From positions 1 through 38,810 of the forward strand of contig JAYTCK010000004.1 in the NCBI GenBank assembly GCA_043736515.1: a DNA stretch of 38,810 bases, in the 5' to 3' direction. The notes beneath the pieces are model-generated. The model was not told the origin of the DNA. It did no database searches and saw only the letters and a program-made list of their open reading frames with translations. The stretch comes from MHLP01 sp043736515. Lineage in GTDB: Bacteria; Patescibacteriota; Minisyncoccia; Phycocordibacterales; UBA6899. Below are positions 23,501 to 30,912 of this stretch, one piece after another. Within the stretch, counting starts at the first letter, position 1. The number at the start of each line of letters is the position of its first letter. The translations under genes were made by a program, and so were the position numbers.

Positions 23501-24182
23501 CAAGGTCGATCTTCTTGAACATCTGGTAGACGGCTTCTGCACCGATGCCTGCATCGAATGCGGACGAGTACTTGAGTGAGTACTTGTGGTAGGTCATTTC
23601 GTCGAGGATGAGTCCAACCTGGATGCCGTCGATCTCTTTCTTGGCTGCAGTGAGGAGCTCCTTCATCTTGTCTTTTGCTCCCTTTGCCTCGAGTGACTTG
23701 ACCTTGGACTTGTATTCGCGATCGAGTTCTTTGAGGAGGTTTTCTTTTTCTGTTTCGTTCACTCCTGTCACCACGTATGCGGCGAAGTAGATAACCTTTT
23801 CGAGTTCGGCGACGGGAAGATTAAGCAGAAGGCCGATACGTGAAGGGATACCACGAAGGAACCAGATGTGGGACACAGGTGCTGCGAGCTCAATGTGGCC
23901 CATGCGTTCGCGGCGAACGATGGCGCGGGTGATCTCCACTCCACACTTCTCACATACGATACCCTTGTAGCGGATACCGCGATACTTGCTGCAGTAACAC
24001 TCGAAATCTTTTTCGGGTCCGAAGATGCGCTCGTCGAAGAGACCGCCGCGCTCGGAGCGCTGGGTGCGATAGTTGATCGTTTCCGGCTTTGTGACTTCGC
24101 CATACGACCATTCCTTGACGCGCTCGGGGCTTGCGAGCTTGATCCCGATGGCATTGAAATCTGTGATGATATTTTTTTGCAT
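20529..24182 (-). CDS. rpoC: RNA polymerase beta' subunit
   Basis: 1217 aa, shorter than in E. coli, as expected if lineage-specific insertions are absent. The N-terminal zinc ribbon is present (CYCSKYRGIRYKGIVCEKCG, residues 62-81). The catalytic Mg-binding loop NADFDGDQ is at 494-501. The second zinc-binding cysteine set (SPLQCKTLRGVCKKCYG) and the trigger-loop region (PGTQLTMRTFHAGGG) follow. It starts 11 nt after rpoB and is cotranscribed with it. No good SD precedes the ATG. The stop codon is followed almost immediately by the long hairpin at 20456-20527. Confidence 0.99.
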   Translation of the reverse strand: MQKNIITDFNAIGIKLASPERVKEWSYGEVTKPETINYRTQRSERGGLFDERIFGPEKDFECYCSKYRGIRYKGIVCEKCGVEITRAIVRRERMGHIELAAPVSHIWFLRGIPSRIGLLLNLPVAELEKVIYFAAYVVTGVNETEKENLLKELDREYKSKVKSLEAKGAKDKMKELLTAAKKEIDGIQVGLILDEMTYHKYSLKYSSAFDAGIGAEAVYQMFKKIDLVKLEKHMHTTLERAGAVERVKLYKRMALVKSMIRSGVRPEWMFLTVIPIIPPGMRPMVALEGGRHATSDVNDLYRRVINRNNRLKKLVEIDAPEVILRNEKRILQEAVDALIDNSIRHGSTSAAMSQSQRRQLKSLADTLKGKQGLFRQNLLGKRVDYSGRSVIVVGPDLKLNQCGLPKHMALELFRPFVIAKLLDQGLAFNIRGANRLIDEGIPEVWGNLESVIKGKYVLLNRAPTLHRLGIQAFNPTLIEGNAIQVHPLVCAAFNADFDGDQMAVHVPLSDEAQAEARELMASNKNLLKPGSGDPVVNPGLDIVLGCYWMTKIIEGDKGEGKIFPTPNSAITAYDFGVVGFRAKVKVVGTESAKYAVYEGKPFETTPGRLLFNSVLPSDFPFVNKEITKKELASMVDDLITRYGIDGTPAVLDKIKAFGYRYVTKSGITWSISDVNVPEEKPAIVAEARRKEAEITAQWSEGLLSADEKYDKMIEVWKKVETDIEKCVPKGLPKNGPVMDMISSGARASIKQVTKMVGIKGLVQGPSGRIIDFAMVPSLKEGLSPLEYFISTHGSRKGLTDTALNTAKAGYLTRRLVDVAQDVVVIEEDCGEKEGIRLTKENALGIEITIARNVRGRVLAKDVVGKDGKVVFKKGALIGRDEAHMVEATGTEEVFVRSPLQCKTLRGVCKKCYGMDLARGTLVALGETVGIIAAQAIGEPGTQLTMRTFHAGGGTGEDITMGLPRVEDVFERQTPKAQAVVAKVDGVVSEIKRGEKDDLIIVILGDAEGKKEKDDKSVEHSVSFRRSPSVKVGQEVKAGDMLTDGYADIDELFKYGGIDRAQRYIISEINKIYETQGASISRKHVEVIVRQMFSRRKIKHVGDSKFSIGNVVEESELNVENARVKAEGGEEAKGDNLVLGITEVALTKESFLSAASFQNTSRVLIEAAVSGSIDRLYGLKENVILGRLIPAGTGFHANRVEPIRDERDDEEVREIVQA

Positions 24183-24193
24183 GGTCGTGACGA

Positions 24194-27100
24194 TTAATTA
24201 GCTTCCTCTTCGCGAATAAGTTCGATATCAAGTGAGAGTCCTCGCAGAGAATTGAGGAGCACGTGGAAGGTTGCCGGAAGATTTGGTTCGCGGATGGTGC
24301 GGCCTTTGACGATCGCGTCGAATGCTGCGGAGCGTCCCAAAATATCGTCTGATTTGATGGTGAGCATTTCGCGAAGAATATGCGCTGCGCCGTATCCTTG
24401 GAGTGCCCACACTTCCATTTCTCCGAAACGCTGACCTCCTCCTTGTGCTTTACCTCCGAGCGGCTGCTGGGTGATGAGCGAGTAGGGTCCGATGGATCGC
24501 ATGTGGATTTTGTCTTCCACCATGTGATGCAGCTTGAGTATGTACATGTAGCCGACGGAAATGTCCTGTTCGAATGGCTCGCCGGTGCGTCCGTCGTAGA
24601 GCTTCATCTTGCCGTCTTCGCGGTAGCCTGCGCTCTTCAACTCTGCGCGAATTTCGTCCTCGGTGACTCCAAGGAACGGGGGGGTGATGGCCTGATAGCC
24701 GTGTGCGTGTGCTGCGAGTCCAAGATGGAGCTCGAAGATTTGTCCGAGGTTCATACGAGAAGGAACACCGAGCGGGGTCAGAATGACGTCCACAGGAGTA
24801 CCATCGAGCATGTACGGCATTTCTTCGATAGGGAGAATCTTTGAGATAACACCCTTATTGCCGTGGCGGCCTGCGAGCTTGTCTCCAACGGAGATGTTCC
24901 TGAGCTGCGCTACCTCTATATAGACACGCTTGATGATGCCGGACTCGAGATTGTCGCCTTTTTCGCGAGTGAAGACTTTGACTCCGATGACGCGACCGCG
25001 TTTGCCGTGCTCCATGCGCAGTGATGTGTCTTTGACGTCGCGTGCCTTCTCGCCGAAGATCGAGCGCAAGAGCCGCTCTTCAGGTGTGAGGGTTGCCTCA
25101 CCCTTCGGGGTGATCTTGCCGACGAGGATGTCGCCAGGGCGAACTTCTGCGCCGATGCGCACAACACCTTCGTGATCGAGGTCTTTGAGTTTTGTTTCTC
25201 CGACATTGGGGATATCGGGGGTGGTGATTTCGGGTCCAAGTTTTGTGTCGCGAACGTTGACGACGAATTTTTCAATATGAATAGAGGTGAGGATCGATTC
25301 GCGTACGAGGCGCTCTGAAAGGATGATGGCGTCTTCGTAGTTTGCACCGCCCCATGACATGAATGCCACGAGGAGATTTTGGCCGAGCGCCATTTCTCCG
25401 CGGTCTGAGGTTGAGGTGTCTGCAAGTACGTCGCCCTTCTTCACCTTATCGCCAACGTTGACGATCGGGCGCTGATGGAAGATTGTCGCGTCGTTCGTCA
25501 TTACGAAGTTGATCAGTGTGTATTCGCGCTCACTTCCCTTCGAGTCTTTGATGATGATGTGGCGTGCGTCGACTTCTTTGATGACACCGTCGCGGTCTGC
25601 AAGAACAACGCGTCCTGAATCGCGAGCGATGCGTGCCTCCATGCCGGTTGCCACGATTGGGGCTTCCGGAATGATGCACGGGGTCGACTGCTTCTGCATG
25701 TTTGAACCCATGAGTGCGCGGTTGGCATCATCGTGTTCGAGGAAAGGAATGGATGAGGTTGCAGTAGAGAATGCCTGATTGGTTGCAACGTCGATGAACT
25801 CGACGTCATCGCGGTCTACCAACCCAGGGTTCCCGCCGATACGCGACTCTACGCGCTCGGTCAGAATATTGCCGTTCTCGTCGTAAGAGATAGCTGCGTG
25901 TGCGATGGTGTGCTGCTCTTCTTCGAGAGCGTTTAGGTACTGGATCTCTCCGGTGATCTTGCCTTTCACAACCTTCACATAAGGAGTCTCGATGACACCG
26001 AAGTCATTGATGCGGGCGTATGCAGCGAGACGAAGTACGAGACCGATGTTCGGACCTTCTGGTGTGTGAATAGGGCAAAGGCGTCCATAGTGAGATGGAT
26101 GCACGTCGCGAACCTCGAGGCCTGCGCGCTCTTTGGTGAGGCCACCTGGACCCATCGCGGAGCAGGTGCGGAGGTGCTCGACTTCATCGAGGACGTTCTT
26201 CTGACTCATGAGCTGTGAGAGCTGGTTGGTGGTGAAAAATTCTTTAAGCCTGGCCTGGAGTGGGCGGGGGGAAACAAAGTTGATAGGGAGCACGGTGTCG
26301 GTCTCTACGGTCGACATGCGGTCCTGAATATTGCGCTTCATCTGGGTCATACCGACGCGGAGTTTTGCTTGAAGCATTTCTCCGACGTAGCGAACACGAC
26401 GAGAACCGAGGTGGTCGATATCGTCTTCTTGCGCACCTTTCATGTGATTCAACATTGCGACGTTCTTCACGGTTGTGGTGAGGTCGTCGAACGTGAGGAC
26501 GCGCTCGGCGAGTGCAGCATCAGTCATCGGCTTTTTGAAACGCTTGTTGAAGCGGAAACGTCCGACAGCGGAGAGGTCGTAGCGATCGCGTGCGAACATT
26601 GCAGTGATAAGCTCACGTGCATTTGTTGTTGTCGTGACATCACCATCGCGGAGGCGGCGATAGGTTTCGATGTACGAGTCGTCGAGGGTCTTTGCGGGGT
26701 CCTTTGCAAGTGTCTTTTCAATGTAGCGCTTTGCATCGGCATCACCTGAAAATGCTGCGAGTATTTCGGCATCGCCACACTGTCCAAAAATGCGGAGGAG
26801 CGATGTAATAGGAAACTTGCGCTTGCGGTCGATCTTGACCCAGACAACTTCATCCGAGTCTGTTTCGATCTCGATCCATGCACCACGAGAAGGGATAACC
26901 TTGGCGCCAAAGTAGCGTCCGGCTTTGAGCTCCTGTGCAGTGAAGAAAATACCGAATGAACGAGCGAGCTGAGGAACGACAACGCGTTCCACGCCGTTCA
27001 CAATAAATGTGCCGCGCTCAGTTGCGATGGGAAAATCTGCCATGAAAATCTCCTGCTCCTTTACGGTGCCGAGTGTCTTGTTGGTGAGCTTCACGCGGGT

Positions 27101-27361
27101 GCGGAGAGGAGTCTCATAGGAAAGTTTGTTCTCGCGCGCAAAGTGCTCGTCGTAACGAGGGGGCGTGAGTTCAAAACCGGTGAACTCGAGGTCAAACTTC
27201 TTTTTTGAGTAGTCCGAAATCGGCGAGAACTCTTTGAAGAGCTCCTTCAGGCCGTATTCGACCAACCACTCGTATGACTTCTTCTGCATCTCGACGAGAT
27301 TGGGGATCTCTGCCAAGGGCTCCTTATAGCGCCCGAAATACTTCTTTGTTATTGCCTCCAT
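24194..27361 (-). CDS. rpoB: RNA polymerase beta subunit
   Basis: 1055 aa, compact. Landmarks in order: KIDRKRKFPITSLLR, the rifampicin-pocket region NQLSQLMSQKNVLDEVEHLR (379-398) and GPGGLTKERAGLEVRDVHPS, HTPEGPNIGL, GDKLAGRHGNKGVISKI (active-site lysines), and the C-terminal AQGGGQRFGEMEVWALQGYGAA. It heads the rpoB-rpoC operon. No rplJ-rplL genes precede it. The leader is about 240 nt long, and there is no SD before the ATG. Several residues at rifampicin-contact positions differ from the sensitive consensus (see findings). Confidence 0.99.
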   Translation of the reverse strand: MEAITKKYFGRYKEPLAEIPNLVEMQKKSYEWLVEYGLKELFKEFSPISDYSKKKFDLEFTGFELTPPRYDEHFARENKLSYETPLRTRVKLTNKTLGTVKEQEIFMADFPIATERGTFIVNGVERVVVPQLARSFGIFFTAQELKAGRYFGAKVIPSRGAWIEIETDSDEVVWVKIDRKRKFPITSLLRIFGQCGDAEILAAFSGDADAKRYIEKTLAKDPAKTLDDSYIETYRRLRDGDVTTTTNARELITAMFARDRYDLSAVGRFRFNKRFKKPMTDAALAERVLTFDDLTTTVKNVAMLNHMKGAQEDDIDHLGSRRVRYVGEMLQAKLRVGMTQMKRNIQDRMSTVETDTVLPINFVSPRPLQARLKEFFTTNQLSQLMSQKNVLDEVEHLRTCSAMGPGGLTKERAGLEVRDVHPSHYGRLCPIHTPEGPNIGLVLRLAAYARINDFGVIETPYVKVVKGKITGEIQYLNALEEEQHTIAHAAISYDENGNILTERVESRIGGNPGLVDRDDVEFIDVATNQAFSTATSSIPFLEHDDANRALMGSNMQKQSTPCIIPEAPIVATGMEARIARDSGRVVLADRDGVIKEVDARHIIIKDSKGSEREYTLINFVMTNDATIFHQRPIVNVGDKVKKGDVLADTSTSDRGEMALGQNLLVAFMSWGGANYEDAIILSERLVRESILTSIHIEKFVVNVRDTKLGPEITTPDIPNVGETKLKDLDHEGVVRIGAEVRPGDILVGKITPKGEATLTPEERLLRSIFGEKARDVKDTSLRMEHGKRGRVIGVKVFTREKGDNLESGIIKRVYIEVAQLRNISVGDKLAGRHGNKGVISKILPIEEMPYMLDGTPVDVILTPLGVPSRMNLGQIFELHLGLAAHAHGYQAITPPFLGVTEDEIRAELKSAGYREDGKMKLYDGRTGEPFEQDISVGYMYILKLHHMVEDKIHMRSIGPYSLITQQPLGGKAQGGGQRFGEMEVWALQGYGAAHILREMLTIKSDDILGRSAAFDAIVKGRTIREPNLPATFHVLLNSLRGLSLDIELIREEEAN

Positions 27362-27611
27362 AAAACTAGTAAGTTAATGGCGGGCAGTAAGTTAGGGAGA
27401 TGCGAAAGCAAATGCCAACTTGCTGCAGAGCCTTAATAAATGAGTGCGCACAAAGGTGCAAAAATGTACAAAATGAGAAAAGGCAGTCCTGTTATCAGGT
27501 TGGTGCCTCAATACTACTCGCTTTTATTTATTAGTCCGCAAAGTGTTGCGTTTAAACGTTTTTCCCCCCAACGATGGCGTCCATAACTAAATCGGATCGT
27601 AAGTAAATACT
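27362..27611 (-). promoter_or_regulatory. Long rpoB leader with an attenuator-like hairpin
   Basis: About 240 nt separate the presumed transcription start (near 27604) from the rpoB ATG. On the minus strand, at 27481-27508, an AGGCA...TGCCTTTT stem with an inner CCTG/CAGG forms a terminator-like hairpin followed by TTTTCTC. No known leader family is recognised. Confidence 0.4.
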
Positions 27612-27639
27612 AGTATAAATGAATCCCGAGTGAAGTCAA
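27612..27639 (-). promoter_or_regulatory. rpoBC promoter
   Basis: On the minus strand, TTGACT at 27634-27639, a 16-nt spacer, and TATACT at 27612-27617. Confidence 0.65.
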
Positions 27640-27721
27640 TGGGTACTCTTTCCGTTGGGGATAAGCAAGTGGATTACGTGTGGACAACGGCTTTTGCCAA
27701 GTCCACCAAAGCCTATAAAAC

Positions 27722-27750
27722 TTGACTTTCTTGAGCTTATGTGATAAATA
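27722..27750 (+). promoter_or_regulatory. Probable promoter of the 27794 gene
   Basis: TTGACT at 27722-27727, a 17-nt spacer and a weak TAAATA at 27745-27750. The exact -10 box is uncertain. Confidence 0.4.
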
Positions 27751-27793
27751 TACATAGGAACTCTCTTACAATCATCACCCGAAAGGATGACTC

Positions 27794-28195
27794 GTGAACA
27801 AACTTTTCGCGCGCAAATATTTGTTTTGCTTCTTACTCGGGGGAATCGCCTGCGTGTTTGGAAGTTTTTGGATGATGCCTACCGATACGGTGGAACTCGA
27901 CAAGAGGTGGGTGGGCCATATTGGTGCTATGTCCCAAGGCGTACTGTTTGCTGTCATAGCGCTAATCACCATTCTTATATGGTACCTATTTGATGGGTGG
28001 GAGAAGCGAAACATTGCTTACGCAGGGATGCTGTTCTCCTTTTTCCAAGGCATGTTCTTGGTATCGCCTTTCACTGAAACCATTCGCGGATATCCCTTCT
28101 TGTGGGCGCTAGAATACTATCTCAGTGCATTCCTGGTGCTGGCGCTGGGATATCGATTGCTCTATCGCTTCCACTTTAAAGCAAGTGCACCCTAA
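27794..28195 (+). CDS. Integral membrane protein, four spans (133 aa)
   Basis: GTG start with AAAGGA 7 nt upstream. Hydrophobic segments lie at about 9-27 (YLFCFLLGGIACVFGSFWM), 43-65 (AMSQGVLFAVIALITILIWYL), 75-92 (IAYAGMLFSFFQGMFLV) and 105-125 (LEYYLSAFLVLALGYRLLY), with a basic C-terminus. No family is recognised. It is divergent from rpoB and ends at its own terminator. Confidence 0.65.
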   Translation: MNKLFARKYLFCFLLGGIACVFGSFWMMPTDTVELDKRWVGHIGAMSQGVLFAVIALITILIWYLFDGWEKRNIAYAGMLFSFFQGMFLVSPFTETIRGYPFLWALEYYLSAFLVLALGYRLLYRFHFKASAP

Positions 28196-28213
28196 TAAAA
28201 ATATGCGTCGTCC

Positions 28214-28244
28214 AAGAGCGTAACGAAAGTTGCGCTCTTTTTTC
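28214..28244 (+). terminator. Intrinsic terminator
   Basis: AAGAGCGTAAC/GTTGCGCTCTT 11-bp stem with a GAAA tetraloop, followed by T6. Confidence 0.9.
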
Positions 28245-28358
28245 ATGCAGCACGGGCAACTATTATTTATAAGACAACCTCCTGGTCATTGACGGATAAC
28301 ATTAAAAAATGCCATAACGAATAGAGTGTGATGTTCTTCGCAATCTACAGAGGATGCT

Positions 28359-28586
28359 ATGAGTCAAAATTTTGTTCATCCCGAACTTCGTTCCGGGGAG
28401 CATTTCATGGGAAACTTTGCTTCGCATTATGTGTCCCATCTGAAATGGATATCAAAGCGGCCGGGGTTTGTCGCATACGACAGTAAGGGAAACCTTGTCG
28501 ACGACACCGGCTCACATGTTCCTGTCTTCGTGAGTGACGACGAATATCAGAAAATAAAAGCGGCGCGTGATCTAGCCAAAAAATAA
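28359..28586 (+). CDS. Hypothetical protein (75 aa)
   Basis: ATG with AGAGGA 6 nt upstream. The sequence (MSQNFVHPELRSGEHFMGNF, KRPGFVAYDSKGNLVDDTGSHVP, DDEYQKIKAARDLAKK) is soluble and rich in His and aromatic residues. No family is recognised. It is a single-gene unit with its own terminator. Confidence 0.6.
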   Translation: MSQNFVHPELRSGEHFMGNFASHYVSHLKWISKRPGFVAYDSKGNLVDDTGSHVPVFVSDDEYQKIKAARDLAKK

Positions 28587-28602
28587 ACATATCAGCCCCC
28601 CG

Positions 28603-28632
28603 CCCTAACGCACATGCGTTGGGGCTTTTTTA
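28603..28632 (+). terminator. Intrinsic terminator
   Basis: CCCTAACGC/GCGTTGGGG 9-bp stem with an ACAT loop, followed by CTTTTTTATT. Confidence 0.85.
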
Positions 28633-28637
28633 TTGCT

Positions 28638-28677
28638 AAAAAAACCCGTCGAAATGAGTTTGCTCATTGGCGGGTTT
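28638..28677 (-). terminator. Intrinsic terminator
   Basis: On the minus strand, an AACCCGCCAATGAG/CTCATTTCGACGGGTT imperfect stem followed by T7. It closes the 28682..29068 gene. Confidence 0.85.
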
Positions 28678-28681
28678 GGCG

Positions 28682-29068
28682 TTAGCCGTAGGCAACGTGG
28701 ACATCGGGTTCGGGAATCTTCTTGAAGTGGTATTCGATATTCCACTTGAAGTGCACTTCTTCTTTTGCTTTTCGTTTCCCCTTAGGAACATAACATCCAT
28801 TGAGCCAGTCAAAAAAATTACCATTATCGTCTATCTCCATTTGGATGATGTACTTACCTTCTTTGGTGTACCCCGTTACGACTCCGACGGGGCGAATACC
28901 GTACCCAAAACTTCGGGGAGTACGGAGTGCGATGGCAGTGTCGACAGGAAATCTGAAGATTCCGTTCGTGTGGTACCAGCGTCCGATTCTCGTGTCGTCA
29001 CTGAGCGTGACGAACTGAGCGATGGAGGAAGGTATGAGTGTAAGTAACTTCGCAAGCAGTGTTTTCAA
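28682..29068 (-). CDS. Hypothetical protein (128 aa)
   Basis: TTG start at 29068 with AGGAG 6 nt upstream. After a short hydrophobic N-terminus (TLLAKLLTLIPSSIAQFV) the protein is beta-rich (DDTRIGRWYHTNGIFRFPV, GIRPVGVVTGYTKEGKYIIQMEID, HFKWNIEYHFKKIPEPDVHV), suggesting a small barrel. The N-terminus could be a weak signal or anchor. No family is recognised. Confidence 0.6.
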   Translation of the reverse strand: MKTLLAKLLTLIPSSIAQFVTLSDDTRIGRWYHTNGIFRFPVDTAIALRTPRSFGYGIRPVGVVTGYTKEGKYIIQMEIDDNGNFFDWLNGCYVPKGKRKAKEEVHFKWNIEYHFKKIPEPDVHVAYG

Positions 29069-29149
29069 GGCGTGCTCCTGTGGCTGGTGAATTTTCGTCT
29101 ACAAGCAGATTATCACTATTTAGCATTTTGTCAATAGCTCACGAAGTAT

Positions 29150-29185
29150 TAAAAAACCACCCGCTTTGTAGCGGGTGGGTTTTGG
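29150..29185. terminator. Bidirectional intrinsic terminator
   Basis: ACCACCCGC/GCGGGTGGGT stem with a 6-nt loop. A T-tract lies on the minus side (TTTTTTAAT) and TTTTGG on the plus side. Confidence 0.8.
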
Positions 29186-29203
29186 TGGAGATTGCAGAGA
29201 CGC

Positions 29204-29272
29204 CTACTGAGGTGTTCCTGAATCTCCGATGCAGAAAAATAGTGGGGATCAAAGTTCTTTGTCTGATCGTAA
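29204..29272 (-). pseudogene. Remnant of the 3' end of a paralogue of the 30096..30602 gene
   Basis: On the minus strand the bases read LRSDKEL-stop-SPLFFCIGDSGTPQ-stop. The intact gene at 30096 ends MNDSELFALTQFLCIGESGTLQ. Nucleotide identity is obvious over TGCATCGGAGA(T/G)TCAGGAAC. The fragment has an in-frame stop and a one-codon length change, and no upstream part survives: the GIY-YIG gene ends 3 nt before it. It is a decayed duplicate end. Confidence 0.65.
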
Positions 29273-29275
29273 AAT

Positions 29276-30004
29276 TCAACCTACATACTTAATGGGATTT
29301 TGACTTCCTTGTTTCCAAAGGTGTGCAACGGTCTTATCGATGTACTTATTTTGTATTTCTGGTGGAGCAGTGTGTCCATTAAACATCATGCGCCCTCTAG
29401 CATCCGTCGACGGAAGCCATGCATCAACAACGTACACCTCTCTGATAATCCCGAGATACACAGCACATGCGATTCGTATAGTCTTCGCTCGTGTCCCTAC
29501 TTTCCAATCTTTTCGTGTTGCTTCGTAAAGTTCAGATTTGGGCATTTCATAACGATAAAGCTGATTGATCCGAATGAGCATAGCGGGTTCATCAAAGATC
29601 GCCTCGACGGGCTCATATTCTGTTTTAATATTTCTTAACGTCTTTTTTCCCCTCACAAACGAATGGTGCCCAAGAACAAGGTTTGTGAGCTTATCTAGCC
29701 CAATAAAATCAATCATGGCACACTCGACCTCAAGAGCCTCTTTCTCGCTCAGTCCGTGTCGCAAAATAGTATGATCTACTTCTAATCCAGTAGACAGAAT
29801 ATCGCGAATAATTTTTATTTTTTCGGTTTCCTTTGTTTTCTCTTCTAACGCACCAAGCAAGTGGTGATTGATTCGATCACCACATCCTTTTCCTACATAA
29901 AAAACCTTTCCATTCCTAGGGTCACTGAGTAAATAGACATAGTATCCCAGCTCTCTAATGGTCTTGTCTGAAAGTTTGTGTGCATTGGAGGAATTTGAAT
30001 TCAT
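29276..30004 (-). CDS. GIY-YIG nuclease-domain protein (LEM-3-like)
   Basis: 242 aa. Residues 20-48 carry the GIY-YIG core in its LEM-3-like form: YYVYLLSDPRNGKVFYVGKG, then GDRINHH, with Glu in the helix LEVECAMIDFIG as candidate metal ligand. The C-terminal part (WKVGTRAKTIRIACAVYLGIIREVYVVDAWLPS) looks like a separate small beta domain of unknown role. The start is the ATG at 30004, with a distant GGGGGAG. GIY-YIG proteins cut DNA in repair, restriction or homing. It lies between a gene and a decayed copy of that gene's 3' end, which would fit insertion. Confidence 0.8.
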   Translation of the reverse strand: MNSNSSNAHKLSDKTIRELGYYVYLLSDPRNGKVFYVGKGCGDRINHHLLGALEEKTKETEKIKIIRDILSTGLEVDHTILRHGLSEKEALEVECAMIDFIGLDKLTNLVLGHHSFVRGKKTLRNIKTEYEPVEAIFDEPAMLIRINQLYRYEMPKSELYEATRKDWKVGTRAKTIRIACAVYLGIIREVYVVDAWLPSTDARGRMMFNGHTAPPEIQNKYIDKTVAHLWKQGSQNPIKYVG

Positions 30005-30067
30005 ATGTTAAGACTACTCCCCCATTTATCCTTTGCCAATATTTTTGAAGAATACATTTCTTGGTTC

Positions 30068-30093
30068 AAAAAAACCGCCCTGTAGGGGCGGTT
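30068..30093 (-). terminator. Intrinsic terminator
   Basis: ACCGCCC/GGGCGGT stem followed on the minus strand by T7. Confidence 0.85.
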
Positions 30094-30095
30094 GG

Positions 30096-30602
30096 TTATT
30101 GGAGCGTTCCTGACTCTCCGATGCAGAGGAACTGGGTGAGTGCGAAGAGTTCGCTATCATTCATGCCTTTCCGTTTCGCCTCGGTGGCGACATACATCAC
30201 GAATTCTTGTTGTGGAAGTGACTGAATCTCCTCGGGCATAATGAGGTCGGGAAAGACATCAATCCAATCGGACTCAATCGCGCAATCCATAAAACGAAAG
30301 TACTGTGCCACACCATACATCGCATACACAAGCTCCGCGACGACCGTCACTTTGTCTTGTGATTCACAAGTCTCTTCGCTGACAAGAACTGTCATGCAAA
30401 TAAGATCGAGGTCTTCGAGAGAGAGCATCTCGGGCGTGAGCCGTGAAGAAAGTGTACCATCGAGTGCGGCCAATAAGGTGTTGCCTCCAACTAACTCATC
30501 GATGCGACGAAACACGGCATCTTCGGCGATACTGCTTTCTTCCACAGCAGATTCGAAGTCGAATGTAGGTTCAAACACTTCGGTTCTCTTTTGCTTGCTC
30601 AT
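30096..30602 (-). CDS. Hypothetical acidic protein (168 aa)
   Basis: ATG at 30602 with GAGGGGAG 5 nt upstream. The frame is open further but without signals. It is an acidic, helical protein (FESAVEESSIAEDAVFRRIDELVGG, SLEDLDLICMTVLVSEE, PQQEFVMYVATEAKRKGM) ending in LCIGESGTLQ, a tail also found in the remnant at 29204. No family is recognised. A perfect 42-bp palindrome lies 160 nt upstream. Confidence 0.65.
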   Translation of the reverse strand: MSKQKRTEVFEPTFDFESAVEESSIAEDAVFRRIDELVGGNTLLAALDGTLSSRLTPEMLSLEDLDLICMTVLVSEETCESQDKVTVVAELVYAMYGVAQYFRFMDCAIESDWIDVFPDLIMPEEIQSLPQQEFVMYVATEAKRKGMNDSELFALTQFLCIGESGTLQ

Positions 30603-30764
30603 GTGACTCCCCTCGTGTGTGCAATCTTGTTTAAGTTTACTTACCCACCTCGAGTTGTAAATGGTGTTGTAAAGAAAAACTGCATGTCGCGCGTGAAATC
30701 GGAGTGCAGTCAAAATTAACTTCGAAAATACGCGATGAGATACTCCGTGGGTGTTATTTCCCAA

Positions 30765-30806
30765 AAATTACGTTAGCTGAAGCTATAGCTTCAGCTAACG
30801 TAATTT
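30765..30806. repeat. Perfect 42-bp palindrome
   Basis: AAATTACGTTAGCTGAAGCT at the left end continues into its exact reverse complement with no loop. It lies between the deoC terminator and the 30602 start and is not followed by a T-tract. Confidence 0.85.
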
Positions 30807-30874
30807 GTTTTGAGTATGTACGCTGCATCTTTTTTTCGCTTTCTGTATCCCTAGATTCGCCTATTCGATGTAAA

Positions 30875-30908
30875 GAATAAAAAAACTGCACGCGATGTTG
30901 CGTGCAGT
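30875..30908 (-). terminator. Intrinsic terminator of deoC
   Basis: CTGCACGC/GCGTGCAG 8-bp stem followed on the minus strand by T7. Confidence 0.85.
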
Positions 30909-30912
30909 GTGT

